Shown: one piece after another, positions 1-11,857 of the stretch
How positions within the stretch are numbered: position 1 is the first letter of the stretch
Layout: the number at the start of each line of letters is the position of its first letter
The notes under the pieces: generated by a model
What the model was told of the DNA's origin: nothing
The model's input: only the letters and a program-made list of their open reading frames with translations
Database searches by the model: none
Made by a program: the position numbers and the translations under genes
Assembly (NCBI RefSeq): GCF_001482365.1
Contig: NZ_CP013254.1
Span: forward strand, 3,162,001 to 3,226,000
Reading direction: 5' to 3'
Length of the DNA stretch: 64,000 nt
From: Kocuria flava
GTDB lineage: Bacteria; Actinomycetota; Actinomycetes; Actinomycetales; Micrococcaceae

Positions 1-260
1 GAGCAGGGTGTACTTGGCGCGGCCGGGGGCCAGGACGCTCATCCGGGAGACGAGCGCGGCGTCCAGGAACTGCGCCGCCTGCGGGCCCTCGACCGCGATC
101 TCGCCCATGTGGGAGAGGTCGAAGAGCCCGGCGGCCCGGCGCACCGCGTGGTGCTCGGCGACGTCGTTGGCGTACTTCAGCGGCATCTGCCAGCCGCCGA
201 AGTCGGTGAACACGGCGCCGGCCTCCCGGTGGGCGGCCTCGAGCGGGGTGGTGCGGGCGC

Positions 261-264
<4 letters not shown>
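1..264 (-). CDS. gcvT: Glycine cleavage system T protein (aminomethyltransferase), N-terminal part
   Basis: The first 88 codons of GcvT are present; the gene runs off the left edge. The product takes the aminomethyl group from lipoylated H protein and forms methylene-tetrahydrofolate in the cytoplasm. The N-terminus shows the family's [15 protein letters not shown] and [10 protein letters not shown] segments, which lie in the folate-binding fold. The start is a GTG that overlaps the gcvP stop by four bases (GTGA), so translation is probably coupled to gcvP and both should answer to the glycine riboswitch upstream. Only the truncation limits the call. Confidence 0.95.
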
Positions 265-3143
<2,879 letters not shown>

Positions 3144-3186
3144 GGTCAGCTCCTCGTTCTCGAGGCCCCGGTCGGGGCCCGTCCGG

Positions 3187-3400
3187 TCTCCCCGCTCTGT
3201 TCGCTGACCTGAGAGTTTTCGCCGCCCGGGGGCGGCCTGCACCGTCGGTGGCCGGCACCCCCGGCCGGTGGCCGGGGAGGCGGGACCTCTTCAGAGTGGC
3301 CTGCTCGCGGCGGTTCTGGGGCCTGAGAGATTCCCGGGGAGGAGTTGCTCCTTCGGCGCCGGTCCCGTCCTCCGCGGGCGGTTCCGGACTCTCCCGCCGC
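3187..3400 (-). promoter_or_regulatory. Tandem glycine riboswitch upstream of gcvP
   Basis: Read on the minus strand, two glycine-aptamer halves follow each other. Aptamer 1 (about 3400 to 3317) has GGGAGAGTCC, then CGCCGAAGGAGCAACTCC, then AATCTCTCAGGC. Aptamer 2 (about 3299 to 3187) has CACTCTGAAGAGG, then CACCGACGGTGCAGGC, then AACTCTCAGGTCAGCGAAC followed by AGAGCGGGGAGA. These are the conserved core strings of the gcvT-type tandem aptamer, which usually turns expression on when glycine is high. About 44 bases separate the last aptamer stem from the gcvP TTG, enough for a ribosome-site switch. I see no U-rich terminator in between, so control of translation initiation is more likely; that is inference. 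Confidence 0.9.
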
Positions 3401-3499
3401 GCGTGGTCGGCCGAGATGTGGTTGTGCCTCCAGTGTCGCACAGATGCCCCGCCGCTCCCCCGCCCCGGACGGACCGCCGGGAGGCCCGGGCAACGGCAC

Positions 3500-3530
3500 G
3501 AGGCCCCGGACGCGGTGCGTCCGGGGCCTC
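3500..3530 (-). terminator. Terminator hairpin after rplL
   Basis: A perfect 14-bp GC-rich stem (gaggccccggacgc with its complement) and a three-base loop lie just beyond the rplL stop. There is no U tract, which is common in high-GC actinobacteria. It probably ends the rplJ-rplL transcript. Confidence 0.6.
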
Positions 3531-3565
3531 GGCAGGGCGCGTCCGCGAGGGGCGCGTCCGGGGTG

Positions 3566-3952
3566 CTACTTGAGGGTGACGGTGGCGCCGGCGCCCTCGA
3601 GGGCCTCCTTGGCCTTGTCCGCGGTCTCCTTGTTGGCGCCCTCGAGCACGGCCTTGGGGGCCGAGTCCACGAGGTCCTTGGCCTCCTTGAGGCCGAGGGA
3701 GGTCAGCGCGCGGACCTCCTTGATGACCTGGATCTTCTTGTCGCCGGCGGCCTCGAGGACGACGTCGAACTCGGTCTGCTCCTCGGCCTCCTCGGCGGCA
3801 CCGGCGGCCGGGGCGGCCGCGCCGGCGACGGCCACGGGGGCGGCGGCGGTGACGTCGAAGGTCTCCTCGAACGCCTTGACGAACTCGGAGAGCTCGATCA
3901 GGGAGAGCTCCTTGAAGGCGTCGATCAGTTCTTCGGTGGTGAGCTTGGCCAT
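3566..3952 (-). CDS. rplL: 50S ribosomal protein L7/L12
   Basis: Stalk protein of the large subunit that recruits translation GTPases. 128 residues, a normal length. The N-terminal dimerisation region ([20 protein letters not shown]) is followed by an Ala-rich hinge (about residues 36-60) and a C-terminal domain with the conserved [10 protein letters not shown] and [11 protein letters not shown] segments. The ATG follows AAGGAG with good spacing. It is the second gene after rplJ, 96 bases downstream, as in most bacteria. Confidence 0.98.
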   Translation of the reverse strand: MAKLTTEELIDAFKELSLIELSEFVKAFEETFDVTAAAPVAVAGAAAPAAGAAEEAEEQTEFDVVLEAAGDKKIQVIKEVRALTSLGLKEAKDLVDSAPKAVLEGANKETADKAKEALEGAGATVTLK

Positions 3953-4048
3953 GGTTGTGGCTCCTTTTCGATGGGGTGCCCCGACCGGGTTCGTCGGCGC
4001 GGGACGGGACGTTTCCGTGGTGAGAATGTGCCTCGCGGCGGGTGCTGG

Positions 4049-4573
4049 TTAGGCGCCCTGCTCCTCGACCTTGGCGCGCAGCGCCTCCGCGGTGCGGACG
4101 GTCTTGGACAGCGGGGCCTGGAACAGCGCGGCGGCCTTGGACAGCGACGCCTGGGCGGCGCCGGCGACCTTGGCGAGCAGCACCTCGCGGGACTCGAGGT
4201 CCGCGAGCTGCTTGATCTCGGCCTCGCTGAGCGCCTTGCCCTCGAGGTAGCCGCCCTTGACCACGAGCTGCGGGTTCGCCTTGGCGAAGTCACGCAGGCT
4301 CTTGGCGGCCTCGACGGGGTCGCCCGAGACGAAGGCGATGGCGCTCGGGCCGGCGAGCTGGCCGTCGAACGCGTCGATGCCCAGCTCCTTGGCCGCGATC
4401 GCGGTCAGCGTGTTCTTCACCACGGCGTATTCGGCGTTCTCACCGAGCGAGCGGCGCAGCTCCTTGAGCTGGGCCACGGTGAGACCGCGGTACTCAGTCA
4501 GGACAGCAGCGTCCGAGTTGGAGAACAGCTCCTTCAACTCGGCGACCGCGGCTGCCTTTTCCGGGTTCGCCAT
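4049..4573 (-). CDS. rplJ: 50S ribosomal protein L10
   Basis: Base of the ribosomal stalk; binds 23S rRNA and carries L7/L12 dimers. 174 residues from an ATG behind GGAAGGAG. Visible L10 features are [28 protein letters not shown] at the N-terminus and a C-terminal helix that would bind L7/L12 (quoted here only as landmarks: VAELKEL, EYRGLT). A reading 17 codons longer would run back into the leader RNA and lacks a ribosome site. L10 or the L10-L12 complex is expected to repress its own translation through the leader described at 4693-4810. Confidence 0.97.
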   Translation of the reverse strand: MANPEKAAAVAELKELFSNSDAAVLTEYRGLTVAQLKELRRSLGENAEYAVVKNTLTAIAAKELGIDAFDGQLAGPSAIAFVSGDPVEAAKSLRDFAKANPQLVVKGGYLEGKALSEAEIKQLADLESREVLLAKVAGAAQASLSKAAALFQAPLSKTVRTAEALRAKVEEQGA

Positions 4574-4626
4574 GGTACTCCTTCCGGTCTTCGATGCCGG
4601 TGCGCTGCCGAGGGGCCCGGACACGG

Positions 4627-4654
4627 AAAAGGCCCCGCGCAGATGCCCGGGGCC
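4627..4654 (-). terminator. Attenuator-like hairpin between L10 leader and rplJ
   Basis: On the minus strand a 7-bp GGCCCCG/CGGGGCC stem with a ten-base loop is followed at once by TTTT. It stands between the L10 leader and the rplJ start, about 54 bases before the ATG. It looks like an intrinsic terminator that would be partly read through, a known arrangement ahead of rplJL genes. Its strength cannot be judged from the sequence alone. Confidence 0.55.
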
Positions 4655-4692
4655 GGCCGCTGCGGGCCGTGGAGAGGCGCGCGCGGCTGTGC

Positions 4693-4810
4693 TGGTTCAC
4701 CTGCGCTGGCCGTTCCGGGAACGGAACTCTTACGGCTGCTCCCCCGGCGCACCGCGTCCCGAACGGGATGCGGCAGGCATGGGGAACCACGACCGGCGGT
4801 CTTTGGTGCC
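4693..4810 (-). promoter_or_regulatory. Ribosomal protein L10 leader
   Basis: The leader RNA contains, in order on the minus strand, CAAAGACCGCCGGTCGTGG, a long GC-rich arm, CGTAAGAG, and CAGCGCAGGTGAACC. The AGACCGC-CGGT and GCGCAGGTGA strings are the landmarks I know from the actinobacterial L10 leader family, where L10 (alone or with L12) binds and represses rplJL. The match is by eye; a covariance-model search would settle it. Confidence 0.75.
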
Positions 4811-4865
4811 CCCACGCTACCGCACGGGGGCGCGGGGACCAAATCGGGCCGCGCCGGCCCGGACC

Positions 4866-6005
4866 TCACAGGGCGGGGACCTCGCGCGACCACACGCCGC
4901 TGCGCCCGGCGACCCGGAAGCCCAGGCGGGCGTTGACCCGGCCCATCCGGTCGTCGCCGCTGTGGCTCCACGTGTACACGGTCCGCACCTCGGGGGCCTC
5001 CGCCTCGAGGCGGCGCAGGTTGGCCAGCTTGAGCCGGGTGCCGAGCCACCGGCGCCGGTGCTCGCGCAGGACCACGGTCTCGTCCTGCATGGCGATCGTG
5101 GGGTGCGGACCGGCCAGGACCAGCTCGGTCATCCCCACGAGCCGGCCGCTGGGCGCGTGCTCGGCGACCGCGATGAGGGAGCGGTGCCCCGCCTCGGCGC
5201 GCAGCTGCTCGGTGCGCCGCACCCGCTCGGCGTCCCACGGGTCGGGGTCGGGGGCCGCCGGCGGGAGGTAGGAGTCCCCGGCCATGCGCGAGTGCAGCAC
5301 GGCGAGCTCGTCGAGCCAGCGCTCCGGGGCCGGGCCCGACCAGGTGTGCACGCGGTAGGGACTGTCCTGCCCCGTGGGCGCGAGCAGCCGCCGGACCCGC
5401 TCCTGCGGCAGGGGCAGGTCCAGGACCGCGAAGTCGCTGACCGACTCGAGCCGGTAGCCGGCGGCCAGCGCGAACCGGGTCTGCCGGTTGGACAGGGGCA
5501 GGCGCCCGGAGCCGTCGGCGGCGTCGACCCACTCGACGGTCTGCGGGGTGATCATCGGCAGCACGCCGGTGACGCTGCCGTCCCCCTCGATCTCGGCGGG
5601 ACCGGGGTGCTCGGTCTGGATGCGGAACCGCCGGCGGGACTCCCCCAGCGCGAGCTGCTCGGCGGCGGCGAGCAGCTCGCTGCCGGTGCCCTGCGAGGTG
5701 ACCGAGGGATCGACGTCGACGACGATGTGGGCGGAGTCGGTGGCGCCCATCAGGGGCATCCGCACCTCGGCGCGGCCGGCGAGGCGCCCGTCGACCTCGG
5801 CGCGCAGGATCGCCACCCGCTCGAAGGGGTCCTTGAGGTCCCGGTAGAGCTCCTCGGGGCCGGCGGTGAGCTCGCTGATGCCCCACACGTGCTGGCGGGA
5901 GCGGCGCACCAGCTCGACGACCTCGCCCAGGCGGCGCCGGGCGTCGTCGTCGAACGCGTCGGGGATGCGCATCAGCTCGATGTGCACCGAGGGGTGCTCG
6001 CTCAC
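4866..6005 (-). CDS. GNAT-fold N-acetyltransferase, probably two-domain
   Basis: 379 residues, about twice the size of one GNAT domain, so probably two GNAT folds in tandem as in MshD-like proteins. The C-terminal half carries the better acetyl-CoA motif: VLREHRRRWLGTRLKLANLR followed by VYTWSHSGDDRMGRVNARLGF, a typical motif A/B arrangement with the terminal N-x-x-LGF. The N-terminal half has a weaker VDVDPSVTSQGTGSELL version. The substrate is unknown. The GTG start follows AAGGAA. It sits between the rplK-rplA unit and the L10 leader on the same strand, behind a terminator-like hairpin, so it may have its own promoter. Confidence 0.8.
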   Translation of the reverse strand: MSEHPSVHIELMRIPDAFDDDARRRLGEVVELVRRSRQHVWGISELTAGPEELYRDLKDPFERVAILRAEVDGRLAGRAEVRMPLMGATDSAHIVVDVDPSVTSQGTGSELLAAAEQLALGESRRRFRIQTEHPGPAEIEGDGSVTGVLPMITPQTVEWVDAADGSGRLPLSNRQTRFALAAGYRLESVSDFAVLDLPLPQERVRRLLAPTGQDSPYRVHTWSGPAPERWLDELAVLHSRMAGDSYLPPAAPDPDPWDAERVRRTEQLRAEAGHRSLIAVAEHAPSGRLVGMTELVLAGPHPTIAMQDETVVLREHRRRWLGTRLKLANLRRLEAEAPEVRTVYTWSHSGDDRMGRVNARLGFRVAGRSGVWSREVPAL

Positions 6006-6063
6006 GGTGGTTCCTTCCGGTGCGCTGGGGGACGCGGTCCGGGCCGGGGCCCGGGAGGACGGC

Positions 6064-6096
6064 GAGGGGCCCGGCCGCGATCCGGCCGGGCCCCTC
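6064..6096 (-). terminator. Terminator hairpin after rplA
   Basis: A 14-bp stem (gaggggcccggccg with its perfect complement) and a five-base loop sit between the rplA stop and the GNAT gene. It probably closes the rplK-rplA transcript. No U tract is present. Confidence 0.6.
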
Positions 6097-6131
6097 CCGG
6101 TGGGCCCGCGAGGGGCCCGGGGGTGCCGGTG

Positions 6132-6839
6132 TCAGGCGCCGACGACGACCTCGGTGACGTTCGGGTCCACCGGGATGCCGGGGCCGAAGGTGGTGGTGAC
6201 GGTCGCCTTGGTGATGTAGCGGCCCTTCGACGCGGACGGCTTCAGGCGGAGGATCTCCTCGAGCGCCGCGCCGTAGTTCTCGGCGAGCTGGGCGGCGTCG
6301 AAGGAGGTCTTGCCCACGATGAAGTGCAGGTTCGAGTGCTTGTCCACGCGGAAGTCGATCTTGCCGCCCTTGATGTCGGTCACGGCCTTGGCGACGTCCA
6401 TGGTCACGGTGCCGGTCTTCGGGTTCGGCATGAGGTTGCGGGGGCCGAGGACCTTGCCCAGGCGGCCGACCTTGCCCATCATGTCCGGGGTCGCCACGGC
6501 GGCGTCGAAGTCGGTCCAGCCGCCCTGGATGCGGGCGATGAGGTCGTCGGAGCCCACGATGTCCGCACCGGCGGCCTCGGCGGCCGCGGCCTTGTCGCCG
6601 GTCGCGAAGACCACGACGCGCGCGGTCTTGCCGGTGCCGTGCGGCAGGTTCACGGTGCCGCGGACCATCTGGTCGGCCTTGCGGGGGTCGACGCCGAGGC
6701 GGAGGGCGACCTCCACGGTCGAGTCGGTCTTGGCGGTGTCGATCTCCTTGGCCAGGGCGACGGCCTCGGCGGGGCTGTAGAGCCTGCCCTGCTCGACCTT
6801 GGCCTCTGCCGCCCGGTACGCCTTGCTGCGCTTCGCCAT
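6132..6839 (-). CDS. rplA: 50S ribosomal protein L1
   Basis: L1 stalk protein of the large subunit, which also represses its own operon in many bacteria. 235 residues from an ATG behind AAGGAG. Landmarks are [13 protein letters not shown] at the start, [13 protein letters not shown], and the signature [14 protein letters not shown] in the middle, with a C-terminal [17 protein letters not shown]. It follows rplK by about 90 bases on the same strand, the usual order. Confidence 0.98.
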   Translation of the reverse strand: MAKRSKAYRAAEAKVEQGRLYSPAEAVALAKEIDTAKTDSTVEVALRLGVDPRKADQMVRGTVNLPHGTGKTARVVVFATGDKAAAAEAAGADIVGSDDLIARIQGGWTDFDAAVATPDMMGKVGRLGKVLGPRNLMPNPKTGTVTMDVAKAVTDIKGGKIDFRVDKHSNLHFIVGKTSFDAAQLAENYGAALEEILRLKPSASKGRYITKATVTTTFGPGIPVDPNVTEVVVGA

Positions 6840-6930
6840 CTGCTTCTTCTCCTTGTGCAGTTGTGGTCTGCGGGCCGCGCTCGGCCCTGCCACGGGATAA
6901 CGGTGTGGGGTGGGGATCAGCGGGTGCTGA

Positions 6931-7359
6931 TCACTCGACCTCGATGCCCATGGAACGGGCGGTGCCGGCGATGATCTTGGCCGCGGCCTCGACGTCGTTG
7001 GCGTTGAGGTCCTCCTTCTTGGTCTCGGCGATCTCACGGACCTGGTCCATGGTGAGCTTGCCGACCTTCTGGGTGTGCGGGACACCGGAGCCCTTGGCGA
7101 CGCCGGCGGCCTTCTTGATCAGCTGCGCGGCGGGCGGGGTCTTCGTGATGAAGGTGAACGAGCGGTCCTCGTAGACCGTGATCTCGACGGGGACGATGTT
7201 GCCCCGCTGGGACTCCGTGGCCGCGTTGTAGGCCTTGCAGAATTCCATGATGTTGACGCCGTGCTGACCGAGAGCCGGACCCACGGGAGGAGCCGGGTTG
7301 GCGGCACCTGCCTGGATCTGCAGCTTGATCAGGCCTGCGACCTTCTTCTTGGGAGCCAT
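6931..7359 (-). CDS. rplK: 50S ribosomal protein L11
   Basis: L11 binds the GTPase-associated centre of 23S rRNA and is needed for stringent-response sensing. 142 residues; [38 protein letters not shown] and the C-terminal [11 protein letters not shown] are all classic. The ATG lies behind AAGGACC (weak Shine-Dalgarno) within the intergenic stretch after nusG. A longer reading extends into that spacer and has no family support. Confidence 0.98.
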   Translation of the reverse strand: MAPKKKVAGLIKLQIQAGAANPAPPVGPALGQHGVNIMEFCKAYNAATESQRGNIVPVEITVYEDRSFTFITKTPPAAQLIKKAAGVAKGSGVPHTQKVGKLTMDQVREIAETKKEDLNANDVEAAAKIIAGTARSMGIEVE

Positions 7360-7509
7360 GTGCTGGTCCTTCTCTTGCTGGACGTACCGGCGCACAGGAG
7401 CGTACGACGGCGGGTGGCCGCCGTGGCGCGGCGGCCGCACGGCCCCTGCCCGCGAGAGCGTGCGCGGGCGGGAGGCCGGGGTCTGGGGTGCGGGCCGGGG
7501 CCCGCGGGG

Positions 7510-8310
7510 TCAGATCTTGGAGACCTGGTTGAAGCCGAGGGTCACCGGCGTCTCGCGCTCGAAGATGGACACGAGCACGACGAGCTGCTGGGACTCGACC
7601 TTGATCTCGGAGATCGTGGCGGGGAGGGTCTCGAACGGGCCCTCCTTGACGATGACGGACTCACCGACCTCGAAGTCGACGTCCACCTGCGGCTGGGCGC
7701 TCGGGCGCTCGGCGGCCTCGGCGCCGGCGGCGGCCGGGGTCTCGAAGGTCGGGTTGAGCATCTCGACGACCTCGTCGAGGCGCAGGGGCACGGGGTTGTA
7801 GGCGTCCTGGCCCACGAAGCCGGTCACGCCCGGGGTGTGGCGCACGGCGCCCCACGAGGCGTCGGTGAGGTTCATCCGCACGAGCACGTAGCCCGGGATC
7901 CGCACGCGGCGCACGGTCTTGCGCTGCGCGTTCTTGATCTCGACGACCTCCTCCATCGGCACCTCGATCTGGAAGATGTCCTCCTCCATGTTGAGGGACT
8001 GGATACGGGTCTCGAGGTTCGTCTTCACGCGGTTCTCGTAGCCGGCGTAGGTGTGGATGACGTACCAGTCGCCCTCCTGGCGGCGCAGCTGCGACTTGAA
8101 CTCCTCGAGGGGGTCCACGGCCGGCTCGGGGGTCTGCTCGGCGGCCGCGGGCTCGTCCGCGTCCTGCACGGCGACGCCCTCGGCGGCCTGCGGAGCCTCG
8201 GCCTGCTCGGTCGCGGCCTGCTCGGTCGCGTCGGCCTGCGTCTGCTGCTCGGCGGCGCCCTCCGCCGCCTCGGCGGTCTCGGTGCCGTTGTCGAGCTCGT
8301 GCTCGGTCAC
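7510..8310 (-). CDS. nusG: Transcription termination/antitermination factor NusG
   Basis: Elongation factor that couples RNA polymerase to Rho or the ribosome. 266 residues, longer than the E. coli protein because of an N-terminal Ala/Glu/Gln-rich extension of about 75 residues, a feature of actinobacterial NusG. The NGN domain starts around [20 protein letters not shown] and the KOW domain is at the C-terminus ([19 protein letters not shown]). The start is a GTG behind AGGGAG. It lies 65 bases downstream of secE. Confidence 0.97.
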   Translation of the reverse strand: MTEHELDNGTETAEAAEGAAEQQTQADATEQAATEQAEAPQAAEGVAVQDADEPAAAEQTPEPAVDPLEEFKSQLRRQEGDWYVIHTYAGYENRVKTNLETRIQSLNMEEDIFQIEVPMEEVVEIKNAQRKTVRRVRIPGYVLVRMNLTDASWGAVRHTPGVTGFVGQDAYNPVPLRLDEVVEMLNPTFETPAAAGAEAAERPSAQPQVDVDFEVGESVIVKEGPFETLPATISEIKVESQQLVVLVSIFERETPVTLGFNQVSKI

Positions 8311-8375
8311 TGGATCTCCCTGCTGTGGTCGTGGTCGGTCGTGCTCTGGTGCGCCCTGCGGCGCACGCGCGGGGG

Positions 8376-8654
8376 TCAGCCGCCGGCGGCGTTGCTCCCC
8401 TGCCCGAAGACCCACAGGGCGGCCTGGCCGAACGCCAGGTCCAGGACGGAGATCAGCACCATCATGAACGCGACGAACACGAGGACGACCAGGACGTAGT
8501 TGACCAGCTCGCGCCGGGTCGGGGTGACGACCTTCCGGAGCTCGCCCACCACCTGGCGCAGGAACAGCAGGAGCCGGCCCAGGATCCCGCGGGACCCCTC
8601 GGCGCCGGGGCCGGAGGGCTGTCCCGGGACCCGGCCGGCGGTGGTCTGCGACAT
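8376..8654 (-). CDS. secE: Preprotein translocase subunit SecE
   Basis: Small essential SecYEG subunit that clamps SecY in the membrane. 92 residues with one C-terminal membrane helix (about residues 52-74, [20 protein letters not shown]) preceded by the conserved amphipathic segment [20 protein letters not shown]. The ATG follows AGGGAG. The neighbours tRNA-Trp upstream and nusG downstream are the conserved context. Confidence 0.97.
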   Translation of the reverse strand: MSQTTAGRVPGQPSGPGAEGSRGILGRLLLFLRQVVGELRKVVTPTRRELVNYVLVVLVFVAFMMVLISVLDLAFGQAALWVFGQGSNAAGG

Positions 8655-8792
8655 CGGCTCTCCCTGGTGGACTCGTGCGCGCCGTGCGGCGTCGCCTGCT
8701 CGTCCGGACGGCGTGGCCCTGCGCGGGCCGCCGCGGGCCCGGGCGGGCACCCCCGCTTCCACGGGAGCGCCCGGACCCGGCCCGGACTGGAG

Positions 8793-8865
8793 CAGGGCAG
8801 ACAGGACTCGAACCTGCAACCTGCGGTTTTGGAGACCGCTGCGCTACCAATTGCGCCACTGCCCT
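8793..8865 (-). tRNA. tRNA-Trp (anticodon CCA)
   Basis: A complete cloverleaf reads on the minus strand from AGGGCAGTGGCGCAATTGG to GGTTCGAGTCCTGTCTGCCCT plus a G discriminator. The anticodon loop CTCCAAA gives CCA. The 3' CCA is not encoded. It stands just upstream of secE, as in many actinobacteria. Confidence 0.97.
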
Positions 8866-9153
8866 GTGCGCCTCGTGGGCCGCGCCCGGCGCGCTGCGCC
8901 GGGGCCGCTCACCAGGACCCGGTCGCCGACTCTACCACCCGGCCCCCGCCTGGGGGGCGCGGCCGGTTCGGGCGCCGACGACACCAGTCGACCATCCTAG
9001 GCGCAACGGGTGCACCGGTGCAATCCGCGGCCGCGCCCGCGCGCCGGGGCCGGGGCCGTCCCCGCGGGCGGCGTCCGCCGGGACGTAGCATGGGGACCGT
9101 CCCGGCGGGCGCCCCCCGGTCCCGCCCGTCCCCGTCCCAGGAGGCCCCCGGTC

Positions 9154-10359
9154 ATGACCGCATCCCGCATCTCCCGGCGCGTCGGCGCCATCGCAGAGTC
9201 CGCGACGCTCGCGGTCGACGCGAAGGCCAAGGCGCTCAAGGCCGCCGGCCGGCCCGTGATCGGCTTCGGCGCCGGGGAGCCGGACTTCCCGACCCCGCAG
9301 TACATCGTCGACGCCGCGGCCGAGGCCCTGCGCGACCCCGCGAACTTCCGCTACTCCCCCGCCGCCGGCCTGCCCGAGCTGCGGCGGGCGATCGCCGAGC
9401 AGACCGCCCGGGACAGCGGCCTCGACGTGGACCCGTCCCGGGTGCTCGTGACCAACGGCGGCAAGCAGGCCGTCTTCCAGGCCTTCGCGACCGTCGTGGA
9501 CGAGGGCGACGACGTGCTGCTGCCCGCCCCGTACTGGACGACCTACCCGGAGGCGATCAAGCTCGCCGGCGGCCGGCCCGTCGAGGTCTTCGCCGGTCCC
9601 GAGCTCGGCTACAAGGTCACCCCCGAGCTGCTCGAGCAGGCGTGGACGCCGCGCACCAAGGCGCTGCTGTTCTGCTCGCCGTCGAACCCCACGGGCGCGG
9701 TGTACACCCCCGAGGAGACCGCGGCCGTGGGCCGCTGGGCCGCGGAGAAGGGGATCTTCGTCCTCACCGACGAGATCTACCAGCACCTGACCTACGACGG
9801 CGTGCCGTTCACCTCGATCGCCGCCGCCGTCCCCGAGCTGGGCGAGAACGTGGTGCTGCTCAACGGCGTGGCCAAGACCTACGCGATGACCGGCTGGCGC
9901 GTGGGCTGGCTGATCGGCGCTCCGGACGTCGTGAAGGCCGCGACGAACCTGCAGTCCCACCTGACCTCCAACGTCAACAACATCGCCCAGCGCGCCGCGC
10001 TCGCCGCGGTCTCCGGGCCGCTGGACGAGGTGCACCGGATGCGGGAGTCCTTCGACCGCCGGCGCCGGGCGCTCGTGGCCGGCCTCGACGCGATCGAGGG
10101 CGTGCAGTGCCCCGTGCCGACCGGCGCCTTCTACGCCTACGCCGACGTGCGGGGGCTGCTGGGCCGCCGCTTCGGCGACGTGACCCCGCGGACCTCGGCG
10201 GAGCTCGCCGGGCTGGTCCTGGAGCGGGCGGAGGTCGCGGTGGTCCCCGGCGAGGCGTTCGGGCCCTCCGGGTTCCTGCGCCTGTCCTACGCCCTGGGCG
10301 ACGACGACCTCGCCGAGGGCGTGCGCCGGCTCCAGGAGCTGCTCGGGAGCGCGGCGTGA
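9154..10359 (+). CDS. Pyridoxal-phosphate aminotransferase class I (aspartate aminotransferase-like)
   Basis: 401-residue fold-type I aminotransferase. Landmarks are [12 protein letters not shown] near the N-terminus, [15 protein letters not shown], the PLP lysine in [16 protein letters not shown], and the C-terminal FLRLSYA with the substrate-carboxylate arginine. These match the Ib subgroup of aspartate/prephenate-type aminotransferases. The ATG lies behind AGGAGG; upstream in-frame codons are non-conserved. Substrate preference (aspartate is most likely) cannot be fixed by eye. It is transcribed divergently from tRNA-Trp/secE. Confidence 0.92.
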   Translation: MTASRISRRVGAIAESATLAVDAKAKALKAAGRPVIGFGAGEPDFPTPQYIVDAAAEALRDPANFRYSPAAGLPELRRAIAEQTARDSGLDVDPSRVLVTNGGKQAVFQAFATVVDEGDDVLLPAPYWTTYPEAIKLAGGRPVEVFAGPELGYKVTPELLEQAWTPRTKALLFCSPSNPTGAVYTPEETAAVGRWAAEKGIFVLTDEIYQHLTYDGVPFTSIAAAVPELGENVVLLNGVAKTYAMTGWRVGWLIGAPDVVKAATNLQSHLTSNVNNIAQRAALAAVSGPLDEVHRMRESFDRRRRALVAGLDAIEGVQCPVPTGAFYAYADVRGLLGRRFGDVTPRTSAELAGLVLERAEVAVVPGEAFGPSGFLRLSYALGDDDLAEGVRRLQELLGSAA

Positions 10360-10688
10360 GCGCCGCGGCCGCCGTGCGCACCCTCGACGCCGTCCCCGCC
10401 TCCGCGGCCGTGACCGCGGGGCTGCTGGGCGGCTACGCGACCGCCCGCGCCACCGGGGTGCGCCCGCTGGGCGGCGCCGTGCTCGCCGCGGCCGGGGCGG
10501 TCGCCGCCCACCGGTGGTGGCACCGCGGCGGGCCCGCGGTCACGGCCGGGCTCGCCGGGCTCTACGTCCTGGGCTTCGGGGCCTCCCACCCGCTGGCCAG
10601 GCGCCTCGGGGCCTGGCCCTCGGTGCTCGCGGTCACCGCCGCCAACGCCACGGCCAACCTCGTGCTGGTGGACCGGCCCGGCCGCTGA
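10356..10688 (+). CDS. Small hydrophobic membrane protein of unknown function
   Basis: 110 residues, Ala/Gly/Leu-rich, with three to four likely membrane segments (for example [51 protein letters not shown]). I do not recognise a family. The GTG overlaps the aminotransferase stop by four bases, so it is translationally coupled to it. The conserved-looking coding bias and coupling support a real gene. Confidence 0.7.
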   Translation: MSAAAAVRTLDAVPASAAVTAGLLGGYATARATGVRPLGGAVLAAAGAVAAHRWWHRGGPAVTAGLAGLYVLGFGASHPLARRLGAWPSVLAVTAANATANLVLVDRPGR

Positions 10689-10730
10689 GGCCCGGACCGC
10701 CGTGTCCCGGGTCCGCTCCGCACGGCGGGC

Positions 10731-11642
10731 TCAGTCGCCGACCGCGTCCCGGCCCCGGCGCACGATGAGCGGGTCCGGGGCGTGGACCACCTCCGGGTCC
10801 TTGTCCTCGTAGTCGAACTGGTCCAGGAAGTATCGCATCGCGTTGAGCCGGGCGCGCTTCTTGTCGTTGGACTTCACCGTGATCCACGGGGCGTGGTCGG
10901 TGTCGGTGCGCAGGAACATCTCCTCCTTCGCCTCCGTGTAGTCCTCCCACCGGTCCAGGGACGCCAGGTCGTTGGGGGAGAGCTTCCACCGCCGCACCGG
11001 ATCGATCTGGCGGATCGCGAAGCGGGTGCGCTGCTCCTGCTGGGTGACGGAGAACCAGAACTTCGTCAGGTGGATCCCGGAGTCCACGAGCATCTTCTCG
11101 AACACCGGGGCCTGGGCCATGAACTGCTCGTACTGCTCCGGGGTGCAGAAGCCCATGACCGGCTCGACCACCGCCCGGTTGTACCAGGAGCGGTCGAACA
11201 TCACGATCTCCCCGGCCGTGGGCAGGTGGCCGACGTAGCGCTGGAAGTACCACTGCCCCCGCTCCCGGTCCGAGGGCGTGGTCAGGGCCACGACCCGGGC
11301 CGCCCGGGGATTGAGGTACTCGGTGAAGCGCTTGATCGTCCCGCCCTTGCCCGCCGCGTCGCGGCCCTCGAAGACGATCACGTGCTGGAGCTCGTGGTCC
11401 TGGGCCCAGTACTGGAACTTCAGCAGCTCGATCTGCAGCCGGTACTTCTCCAGCTCGTAGTCCTCCCGCGACATCAGCTCGTCGTAGGGATAGTCCTCCC
11501 GCCAGGTCTGAACCGCCGAGCCCCCCGGGTCGACCAGGTCGGGGTCGGGCGACTGCCCGTCGCGCACCGTGTAGCCCTGCCCGACGATCTTGTCGATGAA
11601 CTCCCGCAGGTTCTCCCGTCCCGGGTCCGCGCCCTCGGCCAT
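10731..11642 (-). CDS. ppk2: Polyphosphate kinase 2
   Basis: PPK2-family enzyme that transfers phosphate between polyphosphate and nucleotides. 303 residues from an ATG behind GGAGGAGG. The P-loop is GRDAAGKGGTIKRFTEYLNP, the Walker B-like motif is MFDRSWYNRAVVEPVMGF, and a lid region follows (RWKLSPNDLASLDRW). The single-domain length fits a class I or III enzyme rather than the two-domain AMP-dependent class II. It is a lone leftward gene between the aminotransferase pair and divergent pfkA; ppk1 lies 6 kb away, so the cell has both enzyme types. Confidence 0.94.
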   Translation of the reverse strand: MAEGADPGRENLREFIDKIVGQGYTVRDGQSPDPDLVDPGGSAVQTWREDYPYDELMSREDYELEKYRLQIELLKFQYWAQDHELQHVIVFEGRDAAGKGGTIKRFTEYLNPRAARVVALTTPSDRERGQWYFQRYVGHLPTAGEIVMFDRSWYNRAVVEPVMGFCTPEQYEQFMAQAPVFEKMLVDSGIHLTKFWFSVTQQEQRTRFAIRQIDPVRRWKLSPNDLASLDRWEDYTEAKEEMFLRTDTDHAPWITVKSNDKKRARLNAMRYFLDQFDYEDKDPEVVHAPDPLIVRRGRDAVGD

Positions 11643-11754
11643 CCGCGTGCCTCCTCCCGGCCCGGTGCGGGCCACGTCGTCCCCGCAGTCTAGGCGCGCC
11701 CGCACCGGACGCCCGTGCGGACGGGGGCACCCGGGCCCGGCCGGGCCCGTTCAC

Positions 11755-11760
11755 TAGACT
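11755..11760 (+). promoter_or_regulatory. -10 box upstream of pfkA
   Basis: TAGACT fits the actinobacterial TANNNT -10 pattern and would start a transcript near 11767, about 90 bases before the pfkA ATG. No convincing -35 hexamer was seen. Confidence 0.45.
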
Positions 11761-11857
11761 GGGCGGACCGGGTGCGCCCGGTCCGCACGAGCCCGCCACC
11801 CGGCACCGCCCACGACCCGTGGTCCGGCGCCGGGCGACCCCGGAGGAGACTGCACGG

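Noticed and set aside
3144..3242. Extra N-terminal codons of GcvP
   Set aside because: They lie in the second glycine aptamer, match nothing in the family, and a better start follows.
4257..6974. Open frame of 905 codons across rplJ, GNAT and rplA, antisense
   Set aside because: Crosses three recognised genes on the other strand and lacks any domain; chance frame.
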